Assembly: GCA_003024785.1 (NCBI GenBank)
Contig: PUQB01000656.1
Span: 1-64,000 of the forward strand
Reading direction: 5' to 3'
Source: Selaginella tamariscina
Lineage: Eukaryota; Streptophyta; Lycopodiopsida; Selaginellales; Selaginellaceae
Length of the DNA: 64,000 bases
Positions 40,117 to 55,033 of the stretch are shown piece after piece. The position numbers and the translations under genes were made by a program. The stretch's first letter is position 1. Every line of letters begins with the position of its first letter. The notes below the pieces were generated by a model. The model was given only the letters and a program-made list of their open reading frames with translations. It did not search any database and had not been told where the DNA came from.

Positions 40117-41439
40117 ATGGACATGTTGGGTGGCAATCTTCCCTTCACTAGAAATTCAAGAATCCGCTTAATATTGACAATGAATCAGCTACAACGTCGT
40201 AAGACCAAGAAGCAGAAAAAGAAAGCCCTCTTAGGTGATCCCCTCCCCCTCCCCTCTCTCTAGTAATTACATGCTTTATACCTTCAGGTTTTTCTACTAG
40301 TAAGCCTGACGACATAAACAGCAGTGAACCAGCAGTGACCACACAAGGTATGAAACTTTCCCTTACCACCGTGTATATATATATTTTACAGGATCTGAGT
40401 ATGAGGTTGCAAGGTTTAAGGTTACCAGTTCTTGCACCCTTGTGCTTCTCCGTGGCGATATTACAAAATGGTATGTCAATGGCAAAACAGACGCCATTGT
40501 AAATGCTGCTAACAAACTGATGCTTGGTGGTGCTGGTGTTGATGGAGGTATACACTGTAATGTGGTTATATAAATGGGTGAATTGAGTGTATTTATTTAC
40601 GTGATTGCAGTTTTACTTGTTTTTAACTGTTATTTTTACTAGCAATCCATCGCGCTGCTGGACCTGAACTTCTTGCTGCTTGTAAGAGGCTGCCAGAGAT
40701 ATATCCTGATGTTCGATGTGTTACTGGTTCAGCAGTTCAAACACCGTAAGTTGTGTGTGTGCGCGTGTGTATGTGTGCGACATTCTAACTAGTTTTGATT
40801 TTGATTACCAGAGCTTTCCGGCTACCAGTATCACGGATAATACACACAGTTGGTCCTATATTTGACATAGAGGAAAGTAAGTGCTCCGAGGATTTGTTCA
40901 ATGCATATAGGTAAGGAATATGAACTAAAGACCAATTTATAATTATGTATAAGATTAAATATTAATCAAACTTAATGTAACTACAGTAACAGTCTAAAGC
41001 TTGCAAGGGGAAAGGAGATTGAGTACATTGCATTTCCAGCAATATCTTGTGGAATTTACGGGTACGCTTATAAAATAGCATATAAAAGATATACTTATAC
41101 TCATACTCCACAGCTATCCACTTGCTGAGGCAGCACAGATTGCGTTCAGGGCTGTGAAGGATCAGTCAGATGGTTTTAAGGAGGTATCTAAAATCATAAC
41201 ACACACGCGCGCATGCATACACACAAACACACACGCATCAGTACCTATACAAGATAGATATGATACCATTAGCGAGCAAGCAAATTTAAACATTCTCATA
41301 CATTATACAATTAAATTTAACATTACTATATATAAACAAACTTTTTGTTTTATTTCAGATTTACTTAATATTGTTTGAGGACAGCGTGTGGCGTGCTTTT
41401 TTAGCAAATGCTAATAAGAACTTTGAGAAAATGGAGTAA
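40117..41439 (+). CDS. macro-domain protein B (ADP-ribose binding, MacroD-like)
   Basis: Eight exons with clean GT-AG borders and an uninterrupted frame. First is an N-terminal basic segment, QRRKTKKQKKKALLG, and a short acidic linker. The macro domain then runs from SEYEVARFKVTSSCTLVLL through RGDITKWYVNGKTDAIVNAA, LMLGGAGVDGAIHRAAG, TGSAVQTP and RIIHTVGPIFDIE to LILFEDSVWRAFLANANK and TAA at 41437-41439. The NAAN and GGAGVDGAIHRAAG loops bind ADP-ribose in the MacroD family, so the likely role is removal or recognition of ADP-ribose; this copy looks functional. It shares intron positions with macro gene A, but has a basic extension that A lacks and that could act as a nuclear or organelle signal. 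An alternative start is the next in-frame ATG at 40123. It is flanked by very AT-rich repeat DNA on both sides. Confidence 0.92.
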
Positions 41440-44400
41440 CAACTTATAAAAATGACAATTTTCAAATATAATTTTTTTAATTAATATTTCAAGGGATATT
41501 TATAATTTTAAAATACATAATGAACATAATTAAGAAAATTCAGTGGAGCTCGGCTATTTTCAGCCTAAATTAAAATTAAAAATAAATTTATAAAAGCAAT
41601 TTGTGATGACCGAAATGTTTTGAAATAACCTTAGATTAAATTATGTTTAAGTTGAATTTCAAATAATTTTGTATAGGTTTAAATTAATATTTGCATATTC
41701 TTAAATTTATATACTGTACAGTTTTAATGGTTTATAAATAAAATACTATAGTGCACCATTTTAATTAAGAAATCAACCAACAAGACATTAATAAAAAGAC
41801 AAATTTAAATTAAATTAAATTAAAAATAACAATAATGAATTTATGATGACATTCATAATAACGATAACGAGTTGATAACACAAACAAAGTGATAAATGGT
41901 AATATAATAACATAATGAATTAATCATATGACTATGTATAGCTTTTAATGTTTAAATTAGCAATGAGATTTATATTTTAACTTGAAATCTTATTATTAAT
42001 TTTAAATATAAAATTAAAATATCTAAATATATAATTTATAAATTGAATTCTAAAAATTAGTAATGTCATTTTAATTTATATAATATATGTAACATATTTA
42101 TTATAAAATTCTTTAATTTGAAATTTTTATATATAAAAAATATATTTAGTTTACTTATAATGATAGTGATATAAAACTGATTTAAGCTTATTAAAAAAAA
42201 AATTAAATGTTGCACATACATGTTTAAGGTAAATACAATAAAATTATTAAAAATAATATCATTATATAAGAATTAATAGTTTCAATTATATAACACTTTG
42301 GAAGATGTATAAATAATCGTCGAACTTGATGTTTACTTGTTTCGATATGAGTTTTTTTCAAAAGTATTTTTGATATTATAAATTAAGTAACATTACTTTT
42401 AATTTTATCTTATTTAAAAATTTTAAAAATACTATAATTGATGTTTTTATTAAGTAAGCAATAAACATAACACACTATTTACTTATTTAAAATAAAGCTT
42501 TATGTATATATCAATGATTTTATATACAAATATATATATATACATGTTTACGTTTATATGTATTTGGGTGATGAGGAACTTTGTGTTTATATGGAAGCAA
42601 AAGATATAATTATATTATTTATTATCGTGATGCTGATTTAATATCAAATAAATTAATGTATACTTTAAAAGAAGTTAATAAATAAATATTTATACTTTAT
42701 ATGATTTTATATATTTCTTTCAAGGTATTTAATAAAAGATGTAATGAACTATTTAATAAGTATAAACTTTTAAAATTTGAAATACATTTTAATAATGATT
42801 ATAATGAAGTTATTTAAAATATGTATTTGTTTATGCTTTTAAATTTATAAATGCATTATTAAAGAGCAATGCATTATAGGCTAAGTTTTTGGTGTTTAAT
42901 GTTATAAAGTTGTAATGGTTTTTAATTTTAATTAAAAAATAATAATAAAACTTAAAAAACAACATACAATCTAAGTAAACATGCTTTATAAAAATAACAT
43001 AAAATTAACTTGTTTATTGGCACATTGTATATACAATGTAAGTGTTAAATAATTAATCCTTTAATATAAAAAAATTATATTTAAAATAAAAAAATCATAG
43101 TTAAAATAATAACATAATAATTAAAATAAAATTAAAGTTTTTGTTAGTGCTTATTTTTTATTGTATGTCTTTATAAAGAGTGAAAACTTGTTTTATACTA
43201 TTTATATGAAATATTATATTAATTAAGACGCATGATTAATGATGTTTACCACGTAAATCCTTAATTTATTGACATTCGCCTTAAAAGTTTTAAACAACGT
43301 AATCTTAATAATAAATTTATGTATTAAATAATTAGCTATAAAAATAAATATATCTTATCAAATCTTGAGTATAAGTTAATAAATCTTTTTAAGTATATGT
43401 CCTTAATGATATAAAGGATCAAGGATTTTTATTTTTAAAAATGATTATATATAAATCGCATGAGAATTATTATTATTAATTTGTGTTTATCTTATTTTGT
43501 CTTATATATTATTATTTTTGTCATTGTATTATACTTTATTTATTATGCTGAATTTATTATGTTTTCCTAGCTTTTAATAGTTTCTCCTTTTAAATGTATA
43601 TGATAAATTATATTTCTTCATATTAAAACAAATGTTGATTTTTTTTAAAGTTAAACTATTTTATAATTTTGAAATCTATAGTGACATTTTTACAATGAAA
43701 GAATTATGTTATATGTTTATTCTAATGAATAAAAATGGTTTTTGTATATATTAATTTTATAGAATAATATAATTAAATTAATTATTAATAACTATAGCAA
43801 TTGAATGAATTAATATTCATACCATTGTCAAAGTAAATTTATTTAAATACTTACTAGAAAAATATACTAAGTCCTATTTTTTTTAATCTTTTTAAATTTA
43901 TGCATAAATATCTTCCTATGAATATATATAGTAAAATTCGTATGTGAATTATATTTAAAATTATAATAAACACATATTTTAATAAAATGAACCAAGTATG
44001 CATCAAAATTCAACATTAATTATCGTATTCATTTATATGCTTAATATATAACATATTAGTGTAACTTTATAAACATTTGAAAATACATATATACAATCTA
44101 ATAAATATTATAATTAATTTTTATGAATTATATAATAAAATTTAATAACACATACAATAAATACTATACTTACATTCTAATTTACAAGTGAATAATAAAC
44201 TTATATATTTTAAAACAATTTATTTGGTGACGCATAAAAAGGAGTTAACCTTTATGTGTATAGTAATTTCATATATTCTTATGAATTAATTAGTTATTTT
44301 CATTTTATAAAGTATTTAATCCCATTAAGTTGAATAAAATATTTGTACTAGTTAATAATTTAATTATATATATATATAGAAAGATCTAATGTGATTTAAA

Positions 44401-45596
44401 AATAAAATCACATATGATTAATGATTATTTGAGTACATATAGAATGTTAAATAATCACAAAATATTTTTGAAATTATTTCAAAAACAAATTTTTTTAAAA
44501 TTTACATTTTCTTAGCATTTAAATCACCAATTTAAAAACCTAATTCATGTGCTAAAAAAATGTGATTTAATATATATTATATGTGTTTATTTTAAAATAT
44601 GCATAAAATATTTAAAACAATAAATAAATATTTATCATAACAAATAATTCCTAAAATCTTTTTAATATTTTAAAATTTGAATATACAACACCAAAGTATC
44701 ACATTATTATAAATACTTCAATATAAAATAAAAAATGTACAATCTTATATAATTAAAATTGTTTAATAACTTGTAAGTACTTTTGAATTAATTTCTAATT
44801 TATAAATGGTTGCATTTTCAATATTGATGTATTTAAATTGATATATATTAGTTACATTCACATATGTCAATAAAGGAATTAAATACAGATCTATACATAT
44901 GCATAATTATAAATATATTTGTATAAATTGAAATTCATTACATATATATAAATACAAATTAAGTATGTGATTTAGGACTTATTTTAATACTATTTTAAAA
45001 TGTATAGAAATAATTTAAATAAATTTAGTAAAATGAGAGTTTTTAAATTAACTTAAAAAAGTCTTTTCTATAGTACACAACAAAATTAGGAACGATTTTA
45101 ATTATTTTATAATACCATTAATATATTAATAAAAAAATTAAAAGCCTTGTTTAAATACTATTAACAATAAATTAAAATTTAAATAATTTTCACCATTATC
45201 TAAACTTTATCAAATTTAATATAATTTAATATAAATGTTAAAGTTTTAAATGTTCTTAAAATATTTTTATATTTAATTTTCTTATGTAATTGTACTTATA
45301 TACTTATATTAAATTTGATAAAGTATTTATGTGATTAAAAAATATTTAGTTATGTATATATCATAATGTTATGTATATAGATTGATTTATTTAAAAATTA
45401 AAATAACAAATTTATAAAACATTAAATTAATAATTATGAATGATAAATTAAAATAAGAAGGAAAAAAAAAAAAACCACCTGCAAAATTGGCAGGCATATT
45501 CTCCCAACGAGAGAATATACCATCTCTTGATTTATAATAAACCATTATATAGGTCAGTTTTTTTTCTTTGTATATATTCTTCATTCTCCTTATTTA
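41440..45596. other. extremely AT-rich gene-free stretch
   Basis: More than 4 kb of sequence dominated by A and T, with stops in all frames and no terminal repeats that I can see. I find no gene, RNA or mobile element in it. The last 120 bases may hold the 3' untranslated region of the FRIENDLY/CLU gene. Confidence 0.7.
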
Positions 45597-48500
45597 TTAT
45601 TGTTGCTCCTTTTTTGTTTTGGTTTTCTTCTTCTCCAAACTTAGTCCCCCGCCAAGTCCAATGGGGACATTCTTATTTTCCACTTTGTTACCTGTATATT
45701 ATACATTGTATAAGTAAATATACATATAATGTATACAAACGCTTATATTGATTTTAACATTAACTAATACAGTACATAGTGTAAGATTAATATATGTCCG
45801 AAGTGTCACTAGTATATAAATGTAATGTTATGTGCGTGACCAGCTTAGTTATGGAATGTTATAGATTATATAAATGTGTTATACATTGTTATAAGTTATA
45901 ACCTGAACATATATTATAATATCTAGGTAATATACAATATATGTCTATTAGCTATCTTATATGTATAATATGTACGAACTTGCCAGCATAAAGTAATTTG
46001 TCCTCCAGAAAATATATAAATATTATGTATGTAAATGTAATATTGTTACCTTCAGCGGTGGAAGACGTGGAAGAAGTCTTCGTAGAAGGCACTTTGTTAC
46101 CGTTGTTGAACAGGTTAATCAGCTCGCCAAGCTGGATCGTCGGATCAGTGACAGAAGTAGACGAAGGAGATCTCACGTTCAATCCCTTAGCAGCTGCCTT
46201 TCTACGTACTTCGGCAGCTGCACGCGCTGCACGCTCGTCTTGTCCACGCGTGCGTGGTACTGTGTCTCCCAATAACGCAGCTGCTGCCACTGCCTTGTTT
46301 ATACCCCTCCCTGTGCTTCCTCCTGCCGCTTGAAACACTTGTACTAGATCCGCTCTAGCCTATGCACATTCTCTTATTAAGTGTGTACATAGGATGATGA
46401 ACACAACAGAATGCTCCGTGTGTGAACTTAGGATAACTAATACACTCAACAGAATGGATTAAAGATATAAGCGGACATAAGTATCTGTTCATGTGTGTTC
46501 CATATACAACAGCACAGGTCGTAATTATAACTATTTGTATGCTTAAAAATTTAGTTGAGTACATTATACACAATTGCACGTGCATATATATATGAATATG
46601 TACACTTCATTCTATATTCGATGTACGTAACGGAAAATAATCATATACACACTATAATTTAAAATGTACATGATGTTATACAACAAGAACAGATCTATAT
46701 TCAGTACGCCATGCAGTCACATGCACATATATTCTATGTTTTGTCATGTATTCACAGGTACACAGAGACACACACGCAATATCGTATATATACCTTCATC
46801 GCTTCTGCTTGCTGCGTTGCAGCAAGTGTCGCAGCTTGGCCCCTTTGCCTTTGTGCATGAGCCTGCAATAAACACGTCCAAATATATTCTTGCATATGTC
46901 ATATAATAAAGACTCCGTGTGTGGATGTGTGTATACATCACGTACCTGCAATTCTCGTACTTGGAATGTTCTTATCCAGTTTGCCGAGTCCCGTGTTCGA
47001 GGGTCGTCTTCTCCCAACTGTTTTGTTAATATATCATGTGTACTTTTCTCATGCTACAAGCAAATATACAATAAAGGCTGTTAGTAATACTCATTGTACA
47101 ATAGAAACACATAAAACACATATGTGTTTATATATACACATATGACATGCTAACTTCATATTAATGATTATTTATATATACCCTAATTATACCATCATAT
47201 GTATGTAAAGTATATAGATATGTTTACATATTTCGTAGTTATTACAATCGTAAGATACAAACCATATTACGGGCCAAAGTGCCCTTGCTTTCGGGATTAC
47301 TTACATGTATGTTTATGGTATATGTATGTATGCGTATAAAGGTCGCATGTGTTTATACTTAGATATAAATTATAAATATAAGAATTTATAAACTGTGGCA
47401 CCAAAGTATACATGTTGTAGGAGATGACATGGTATAACATAGAACCAATGATAATAAAAGCAAACCTGTAATGACAGCTTATAGGCCCCCATACAGTTAA
47501 ACGCTATTGCTAAAGCATGGTAACAGACAGCAGTTTGTATGTGGTCAGTCCCAAGTAGTCGTTCATTTTTCTTCAAAGCCTGATAAAACAGACACACACG
47601 ATACATTATTCAAATGATTACATAAAACTTTAATAAAGTCCCTAATATATCATTAGACACGTACTTAAGTACATAATACGTTACACCTATGCGTGCGCGT
47701 GTACCTCTTGTAGATATCGTAATGCAACATGCATATTTCCGAGCTCTTGGTACATGACGGCTATGTTGATGAACGTGGCTGCCACGTCAGGATGATCTGA
47801 GCCGCACGAAACGTTCAGTAATAGGAGAGTTCGTGCCATGTGTTTCAATGCTGAATCTGTCTGGTTTAATCCGTGGTAAAATAACGCCATATTACCATAA
47901 CTGGGGGAAAAACATAGCTAAATTAATATAATTAGAGAAAGCAGTTATTGTACTAAGTTTATTTATATTTTACGAAAATGTTTAGTTTTCTTAGTCATAC
48001 ATCATGTAGATTATACTTAGTTAAGCTGATGCTTAGTAGTTATATTTATATATACTATGTTACATAATATATTACATTCGCCTGTTTATGTTAGTCATAA
48101 ATACAGTTGTAATCATAACACATAACATAGTTACGTTGTTATAGGTTATAGTTTCTATATTCATATATGCCGAATAGGCAAAACACATAAATGTGTTATA
48201 CCTATGAGCAGTATCAGGATGATCAAAACCGAGACACCGCTCGTTAATTATAAGCTCTTTATGTTGTTGCATAATAGCTCCCCCATATCACCTGTATGGT
48301 ACATAACCATCGCCAGGTACCTAAAATTCGATATTAATATTACAACAATATATGATATAACTGTATATAGAATAAAATTGTCTGTCTCTGTAAATGCATT
48401 AAACTCACCTGCAACAGTTTGCAACTTCCCGATGCATCGGACCACAAACCTGTATCATATTTTAGATGTGTCAGCAAATAATCGTAGTCAATTGTGTGTG

Positions 48501-51050
48501 TGTGTGTGAGAGAGAGAGAGGGGGGGGGGGAGAGGGGGGGAGAGAGATGTAATTATTATAACCTGCTGCAATATGTAGAAAGCCTCGGAAAACAGCTCGT
48601 ATGCCTCGGAAACTTTTCCCTGTCGAAAAAGTATGGACAGTAAATACAATATCTAGAATGAGATAGCTTAATTAATTTAATAAGATCAAACCTTATCAAT
48701 AAGTTAATCAGTATCAAATGTTTTAATTACGAACAAAATGCTAGTTAGCGTGTCCATACAATGCACAGAGAGAGATGCTTACTTGAGCAAACGGAGTTTG
48801 CCGGTTTCCATAAGCTCTTGGGCATCAGCACAAACAGGAGCAGCGTGTTTCACAACGGCATGAAGGTCCAGAATATCCATTTGCTCAAACGGCGCATTCG
48901 TCTCCAAATTGTAGTCCTTTGCTGCCAAAGTCACTCCAGCCTATAGAAACATAAATATCGAAACAAATCTAAGATACATATATACTATTATATACATAAC
49001 ATAAGAACATATACATTATAAATATATTACAGGCGATAGAATCGTTAGTCAACAACCAAAAGTTGTATTGGATGATATAAATATACACTCTACCCAATAG
49101 AGACATGGCTTGCATACCCGAATATACACATACGTAATATATATACCTTTAAGCAAAGATTTCTAACGGCGGAGATCTTACGAACCCTTTCCTTAGCGTC
49201 GTCTGGAAGATCGAACTGCAAAAAGAAGCTAGACATAAATACGTAAATATCTATAGAATACGCATAATAAACATGTTTTATCGTCACCTGGTATTTAAAC
49301 TTTGTATTCTCCTTAACATCGTTCCACACAGCTTCGGAAGTGATTAAGGGTTGTTTATCCTTAACCTCCTTATTGGCCTCTTTTTCCTTCTTTTTCTTAC
49401 TGGGACTCCTCTTGACTTCACCTCCAAGTCCGAATAGACAGTTTAAAAGATGAGCAATCGCTCCAGCAACATCTTGGTCAAGCGTATCCCTTAAAGAATT
49501 CTAAAGAACAGACAATTACTCATAATACAAACATTTGTACGTATATAGATCTAGATACATCATACCGCATGCTTTTCCTAGATGTCTATCTATATTATAC
49601 ATACATATAGAATATGCATCAGATTAGACGCTATAAACAAACACATTACTACAGTACACTATGAAATGCATGCATAACAAATATAAAAAAGTTCACATTT
49701 TAATATACCTTTAAGACATGCTTCGCTGATCGAACAGCCATTTCTACAACGCAGAGATCGTGAATATGTGGCAAATGCTTGGCTAGTTGAGCAACCTGAA
49801 AGAAGATAACACTCGTTATATACATAATAGCATCTACAGGTAATTAAGAAAATTGTACTATATATTCTACATAATATAACTATACTGCTACATATAATAC
49901 CTATATAACGATATATATATACATGGGCATATAACAATTATTATTTGTTACCTTGCCAAGGTATCTAACATTGATACCATGAGCATGTAGAGCTTCGGTT
50001 AACGTTTGGCCATCCATAGGTGAAACCTCTAAACTGCTTAAATCTTGAACAAACTTGTTTAGCACTACGTTTACAAGATAGTCACTAGCCTTCTTAACTA
50101 TTTCTTCATCTGCAGCTTTCTCCTGTCCAAATAAGCAAGTAAACTTATATATTATGTGTATGTGTGTGTGAGTGTAGAGAGAGAGAGAGGGAGGGAGGGA
50201 GAGGGAGAGAGAGATAGAGCATACCTCTGGTTCTCCAGCAACTGTGAAATCCGTAAAGACATTGGGATTAAATAAAATAGGAGGGGTGTCTTTTTGGACT
50301 ATATCTTCAACCTTTTGCCCTTTTTCATCGACATTATCATCGGTCATTCCTTTACTCTGCTGCTCAGCCTATAAACAATAGAAACTCGTCAGGTATAATA
50401 TAGATAATATCTATATTATTTATCTATAATTATATACACCATTGTAGGTAATATATACACTATATATCACCTGACAGAAAGCAGCTACTAGCTCCGGTCT
50501 CAACACGCATAAACGAGAATGGGGTCCAGTATAATTGACGTCTCTTGGAAACGTTCTCATCAAATCCAGTATATAGTATCTACAAAAGATTAACACATTT
50601 AATTATAAAGATCAAAAGTCTGTACATTTTAATAAGGAACTGTATATGTCTACACAATATTATATACAAGTGAGAGTATAAATACCTGTTATCACTTCCA
50701 AACAATTCCTTTGCATTCAACTGGTGCACACAGTTTAACTTTTTCACCAGAGCCGTCCAACTTCAGCTCCTTTATATGAAGTAATTTTCCGGCTTCAACA
50801 ACCTGTAGGTTAAACACGATTAATCATCTACGAACATCAGTAATATAACTTTTATAAAAATAATAATGTGATCTAACCTTAGCATGGAATTTCTCATTCC
50901 AAGATATCTTTTTCCCGTTGTCAAGTGATCCATATAACAATGACTCAGATTTATCGCCTTGAAGTATTCCAGGAATAATGCTCTGCAAACGTAAGCACGG
51001 ATACAGAACTGTGATGTGAATCCCTGTCTTACTATATATATTCACATGAT

Positions 51051-51133
<83 letters not shown>

Positions 51134-54100
51134 GATGTCAACATATTTATAAATATGCACAAACATACACGCATATAAATACCTGAGCAACGACTCTGTG
51201 CCCTCTGTAGTCGACAATAGCCATTGCAAGCGTGTATAAACCAGAAACATCCGCAATATTATATGCTTTAGTTCCTTTTAAGTCATTGTTAGCAGATGAG
51301 TATGTTGCCTGTTCACCCTCCATAGCACTTAACGCAGAATTTGGATCATCCTTCTGTACAAGACAAACATGAATAAGCATATGGCTAGAATAAACATACA
51401 TATACATCATATCATATGTAAGAGATTTATAACATTGTTTAAGTTTGTCATGGTCATACAGACCTGTACACATAATTGGTGGTCTATGGGAACACTTGTG
51501 CGCGCGTGGGTGTGTGTGTTGTGCGAGGTTGATATATAGTCGCAATACACACATACATATGCGTACGTATGTGATACATAACATACTATATATAGATATT
51601 AGACAATATATGCAGTATATATACAGTCATATTTTAGTTATATTATCTCCAAGTTAGTTTTATGCAACTCAATATGTTTAGTAGACAGTAAAGTCCATAT
51701 ATATATTCTTGATAGTGTAATATAGCGTAAATGTAGTAAGTTATTAAATATATGATAGTAGAACTCCAACTAGATATGTTTTTATACACATATAGATACG
51801 TACATATGATATATTGCTAGCTAATACAAAAAAACAGAAACGTACATACATACCAGAGAACCATTTTCCAGAGCTTGTTCAGGTGTCTGTGATACTTTTA
51901 TGATACTTTTTTCGGCTTCCATGTGCATCTTTACTACTATCTTCATTTCCCTTACTCTGTGTCATTAGGAGATAATCTCCATCAACAGCAAAACTAAAGA
52001 ATATATTGTTGTGAACATACCTGTAAAAAATCATTAGCATATATATTTTTAACTTATGCGCGTGTGTGTGGTGACTATATTAGCACTTACATGTGAAAAC
52101 GTTCTGGGTCCGTGGGATTAATAGGCGGAATGCATCGGCCAATTACAGCTTTTGCACCTTTAATGGCAGCATCAACAAAATCACAGTTTACTTTGTATAG
52201 TGCTCTATCTCGCATAATTCTGCACAGAAGACAGATATCATTGTTAATCATCCTCGTGTATGTTCAATATTACGTTATAATGTATTATTACCTGTCCTGA
52301 GGAGACTCTCTTGGGAAGTCTCTACAAGACTGGAGTTCTTCATTCCAGTCTCTTTGTAAACCAAAAACCTCAGTCCCATATGGAGACATTAGAGCATCTT
52401 CTGCCCGTGAAATGTCCCTTTTATGTGCTGAAAAACAAACAAAAAGTTAATAAGCATAAAAATATGCATACGTCCACATATATACATGCGCAATTATAAG
52501 AACTCACGGGTGGAGCGAACGGTCCAAGCCAATTATTTGGCGGAAGTAAAACGGGAACATTCTCAAATGGGTGTCCAGCTGCCTTCCTCTTCAATACGTC
52601 AGAAAATCCTGCAAGTATATATACGTTTTTATTAGAGAATTTATGTATGTACGAGAAACAGATGAATTTGTGAGGACCCGTCACTGAGTATATATGTATA
52701 AGCATAACAGTATCGCAACACATTCACAAAAATTACATCTGAGTAACCATTCATGTATACACATATTTGCATGGAATGCGTGTGCACGCCCTTCTGGATA
52801 TACAGGAATATATACCCATACACACATTATGATCTTATATATCTATGAGAGAGAGATCACAAAAGACAAATCAGGTAATTTTAATGCTTATTATCGATAA
52901 ATACCTCCCTGTTATATACATAAAAACTTACACGCACGTATTCTCATGTAGTTTAATTCATAAAGGTGTCAGGGTGCATGTACGCATAACAGAGACACAC
53001 ACGGCATATATGCATGTATGCATACGAACCTTTTGTGAAACCGGGGCTTAGATGGTGAAGAAGACCAACTAGTGTAGTTGCTTCATAACCAGACTTAAGA
53101 GAAACCGGATTAAGTAAATCACCCTTGCTTGAGTTTACAAAAAATCCTTGCGTATGTGCTGTAACGCAATAATGTTTGCCTTCTACTGTGGAAATATCTA
53201 AATATACTAGGTCTCCAACGAGCCTATAAACACGACCAGCTTTGTTAGTATATAAAACATACATACCTAAAGCTAAGGCTTTCAAACAATGTGCTCATAT
53301 GTATATGTCATAGTGGATCTATCGTCTTACATATGCATGCGTTTACAACAATACATAAATGATACAAGCACTATCATATCATCGCTGAACAGGACATTAT
53401 TATTATTTTCATAACCAGTATACCGATAGGATTAACACATATAGAAAGTACATAAAGCACATCACGACACATAAATGCATATGTTCATGTGTTTTAGATA
53501 AGTGTTTACAGAATGCATTATATTATAGACGCTACATTCATACATGCGATGTATGTGCGTAAACATTCCGAACCTTGAGCCTTTGCACCAACAATACAGA
53601 TGTAAATTTCACATGAATACATACATATGCACATAAAGGTATCTCCACGTGTGTATATACATACATCCATACATATATGTGCGTGTGTGTCTGTAAGTAC
53701 CTTCTATGACCAGGAACTGGATTAAATGATGAAAATGAAATGCTTTGAACACACTTAATATCCGGAACCTCTGGATTAGTAACAAGATCCTTCAACATTT
53801 TATTAGGCTCGTCATGAATCCCAATCCTTCCGTATCTTGTTGACTGTGAAAATATACATATTAGATATATAAAAGCGATATATAAGATATAAAGGATGAA
53901 AAGGTCACGAATACGCACCTTCTTTTTCAGTCTTGGTCTTGTCTTACATGAATAAAAAGAGGATCAGACACTACTTGAATACTCATGTATAGATACATTA
54001 GTGTAAATATATACAAATACCAGCTTGCTTCTTTTCGAACTCCATTGCTAACGCGGTCGATAAGGAGAAATAAATATTTGAAGTAGAAATCAGATCCGTG

Positions 54101-55033
54101 TACGGCGAACATGTGTTCTTACAGATCTATCATCGTACATAGCTAGGAAGAGACAAAACAAATTAAATACATAATGTATAAAAATGTATACAGTATGGAA
54201 GTATGTCACATAAAGAACTACGATATGATTATATGCGTATGATGTATGTTACAATGTACTACGACTCATATGATATACATACCAACATATCATACCAATT
54301 AGTTATACATGAAAGGTTATATTATATTATAATAATAATTTTATACCTACCATTAACCATTTCTAGTGAGCAGCCACCACCGGTAATATCCGCTACTTCA
54401 CCTATTTCTAAATACTCCGCTAGATGATACTTTGTACCGTCGGCTGCATGAAGTACTAAATCGTAGCATGTGTAAAAGCAGCTCTCAATTGCATCCAATA
54501 AGAATTGTCTCAAGTCCATAACTGAATCTGCTGGACTAACCTGAATATAATTAAGATTAGTTAAAAATACATTAGTATTTATATAGCACTTGACTTCCTC
54601 CTTCCTTCTCTCTCACAACACGCACGCACACAAAACATAGTTATGGACCTGAAGCTCAATCTGCTCGCCTGATGGACCTTTGACCTTCATTGGGTACAGC
54701 CTCTGCTCTTCTATACAGACAAGTTTGATGTAAGAAATTTAACTAATAGCATCACCATGTTATTTATAATTATATTATAATTTACATGAATGATGAAGTT
54801 AAATTCAGTACCTTCACGTTTCTCAATGGTTGCTTGTCAGCTGGAGAATTCTGGCCATCCACCTTGGGACCATCACTTGCCGTTGGATCGGTGTCGTTAT
54901 CTGGATTTGGGGAATCTGCCTTTGAAGAATCATTGGCCCTTGGAGAATTATTCGGGGAATCTCCTTTGGAGAATGATTTTTCGACTTGTTCGAATTCTTC
55001 CCTTGTTCTTGCTGAATTGGATTTCCCTGCCAT
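45597..55033 (-). CDS. FMT: FRIENDLY/CLU homologue (clustered mitochondria protein)
   Basis: About 25 exons. CLU proteins are cytosolic, bind mRNAs for mitochondrial proteins and control mitochondrial distribution; the Arabidopsis member is FRIENDLY. The start is [20 protein letters not shown] at 55033, followed by a Ser/Asp-rich stretch. The CLU-N region ([33 protein letters not shown]) is at 54.7-54.35 kb. The [26 protein letters not shown] and [12 protein letters not shown] blocks are at 53.3-52.5 kb. The central CLU domain has [16 protein letters not shown] and [15 protein letters not shown]. An [19 protein letters not shown] block follows, then C-terminal TPRs ([31 protein letters not shown]), an Ala/Arg-rich region and the ending [20 protein letters not shown] with TAA at 45597-45599. 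The frame breaks at the C run 48280-48284 (one more base restores HTGDM into [10 protein letters not shown]) and appears shifted near 50715 and in the exon near 51900. Leader exons probably lie up to 55.65 kb. Confidence 0.93.
48495..48550. repeat. (TG)n(AG)n(G)n compound microsatellite in FRIENDLY intron
   Basis: TG units run into AG units and then two G runs of 10 and 7 bases. It sits in an intron of the minus-strand gene. Confidence 0.9.
51055..51132. repeat. (CT)n(AT)n compound microsatellite in FRIENDLY intron
   Basis: About 19 CT units run directly into about 18 AT units. Confidence 0.95.

Noticed and set aside
41440..45596. Mitochondrial insert in the extremely AT-rich block
   Set aside because: Plant mitochondrial DNA is not this AT-rich and no mitochondrial gene text is readable.
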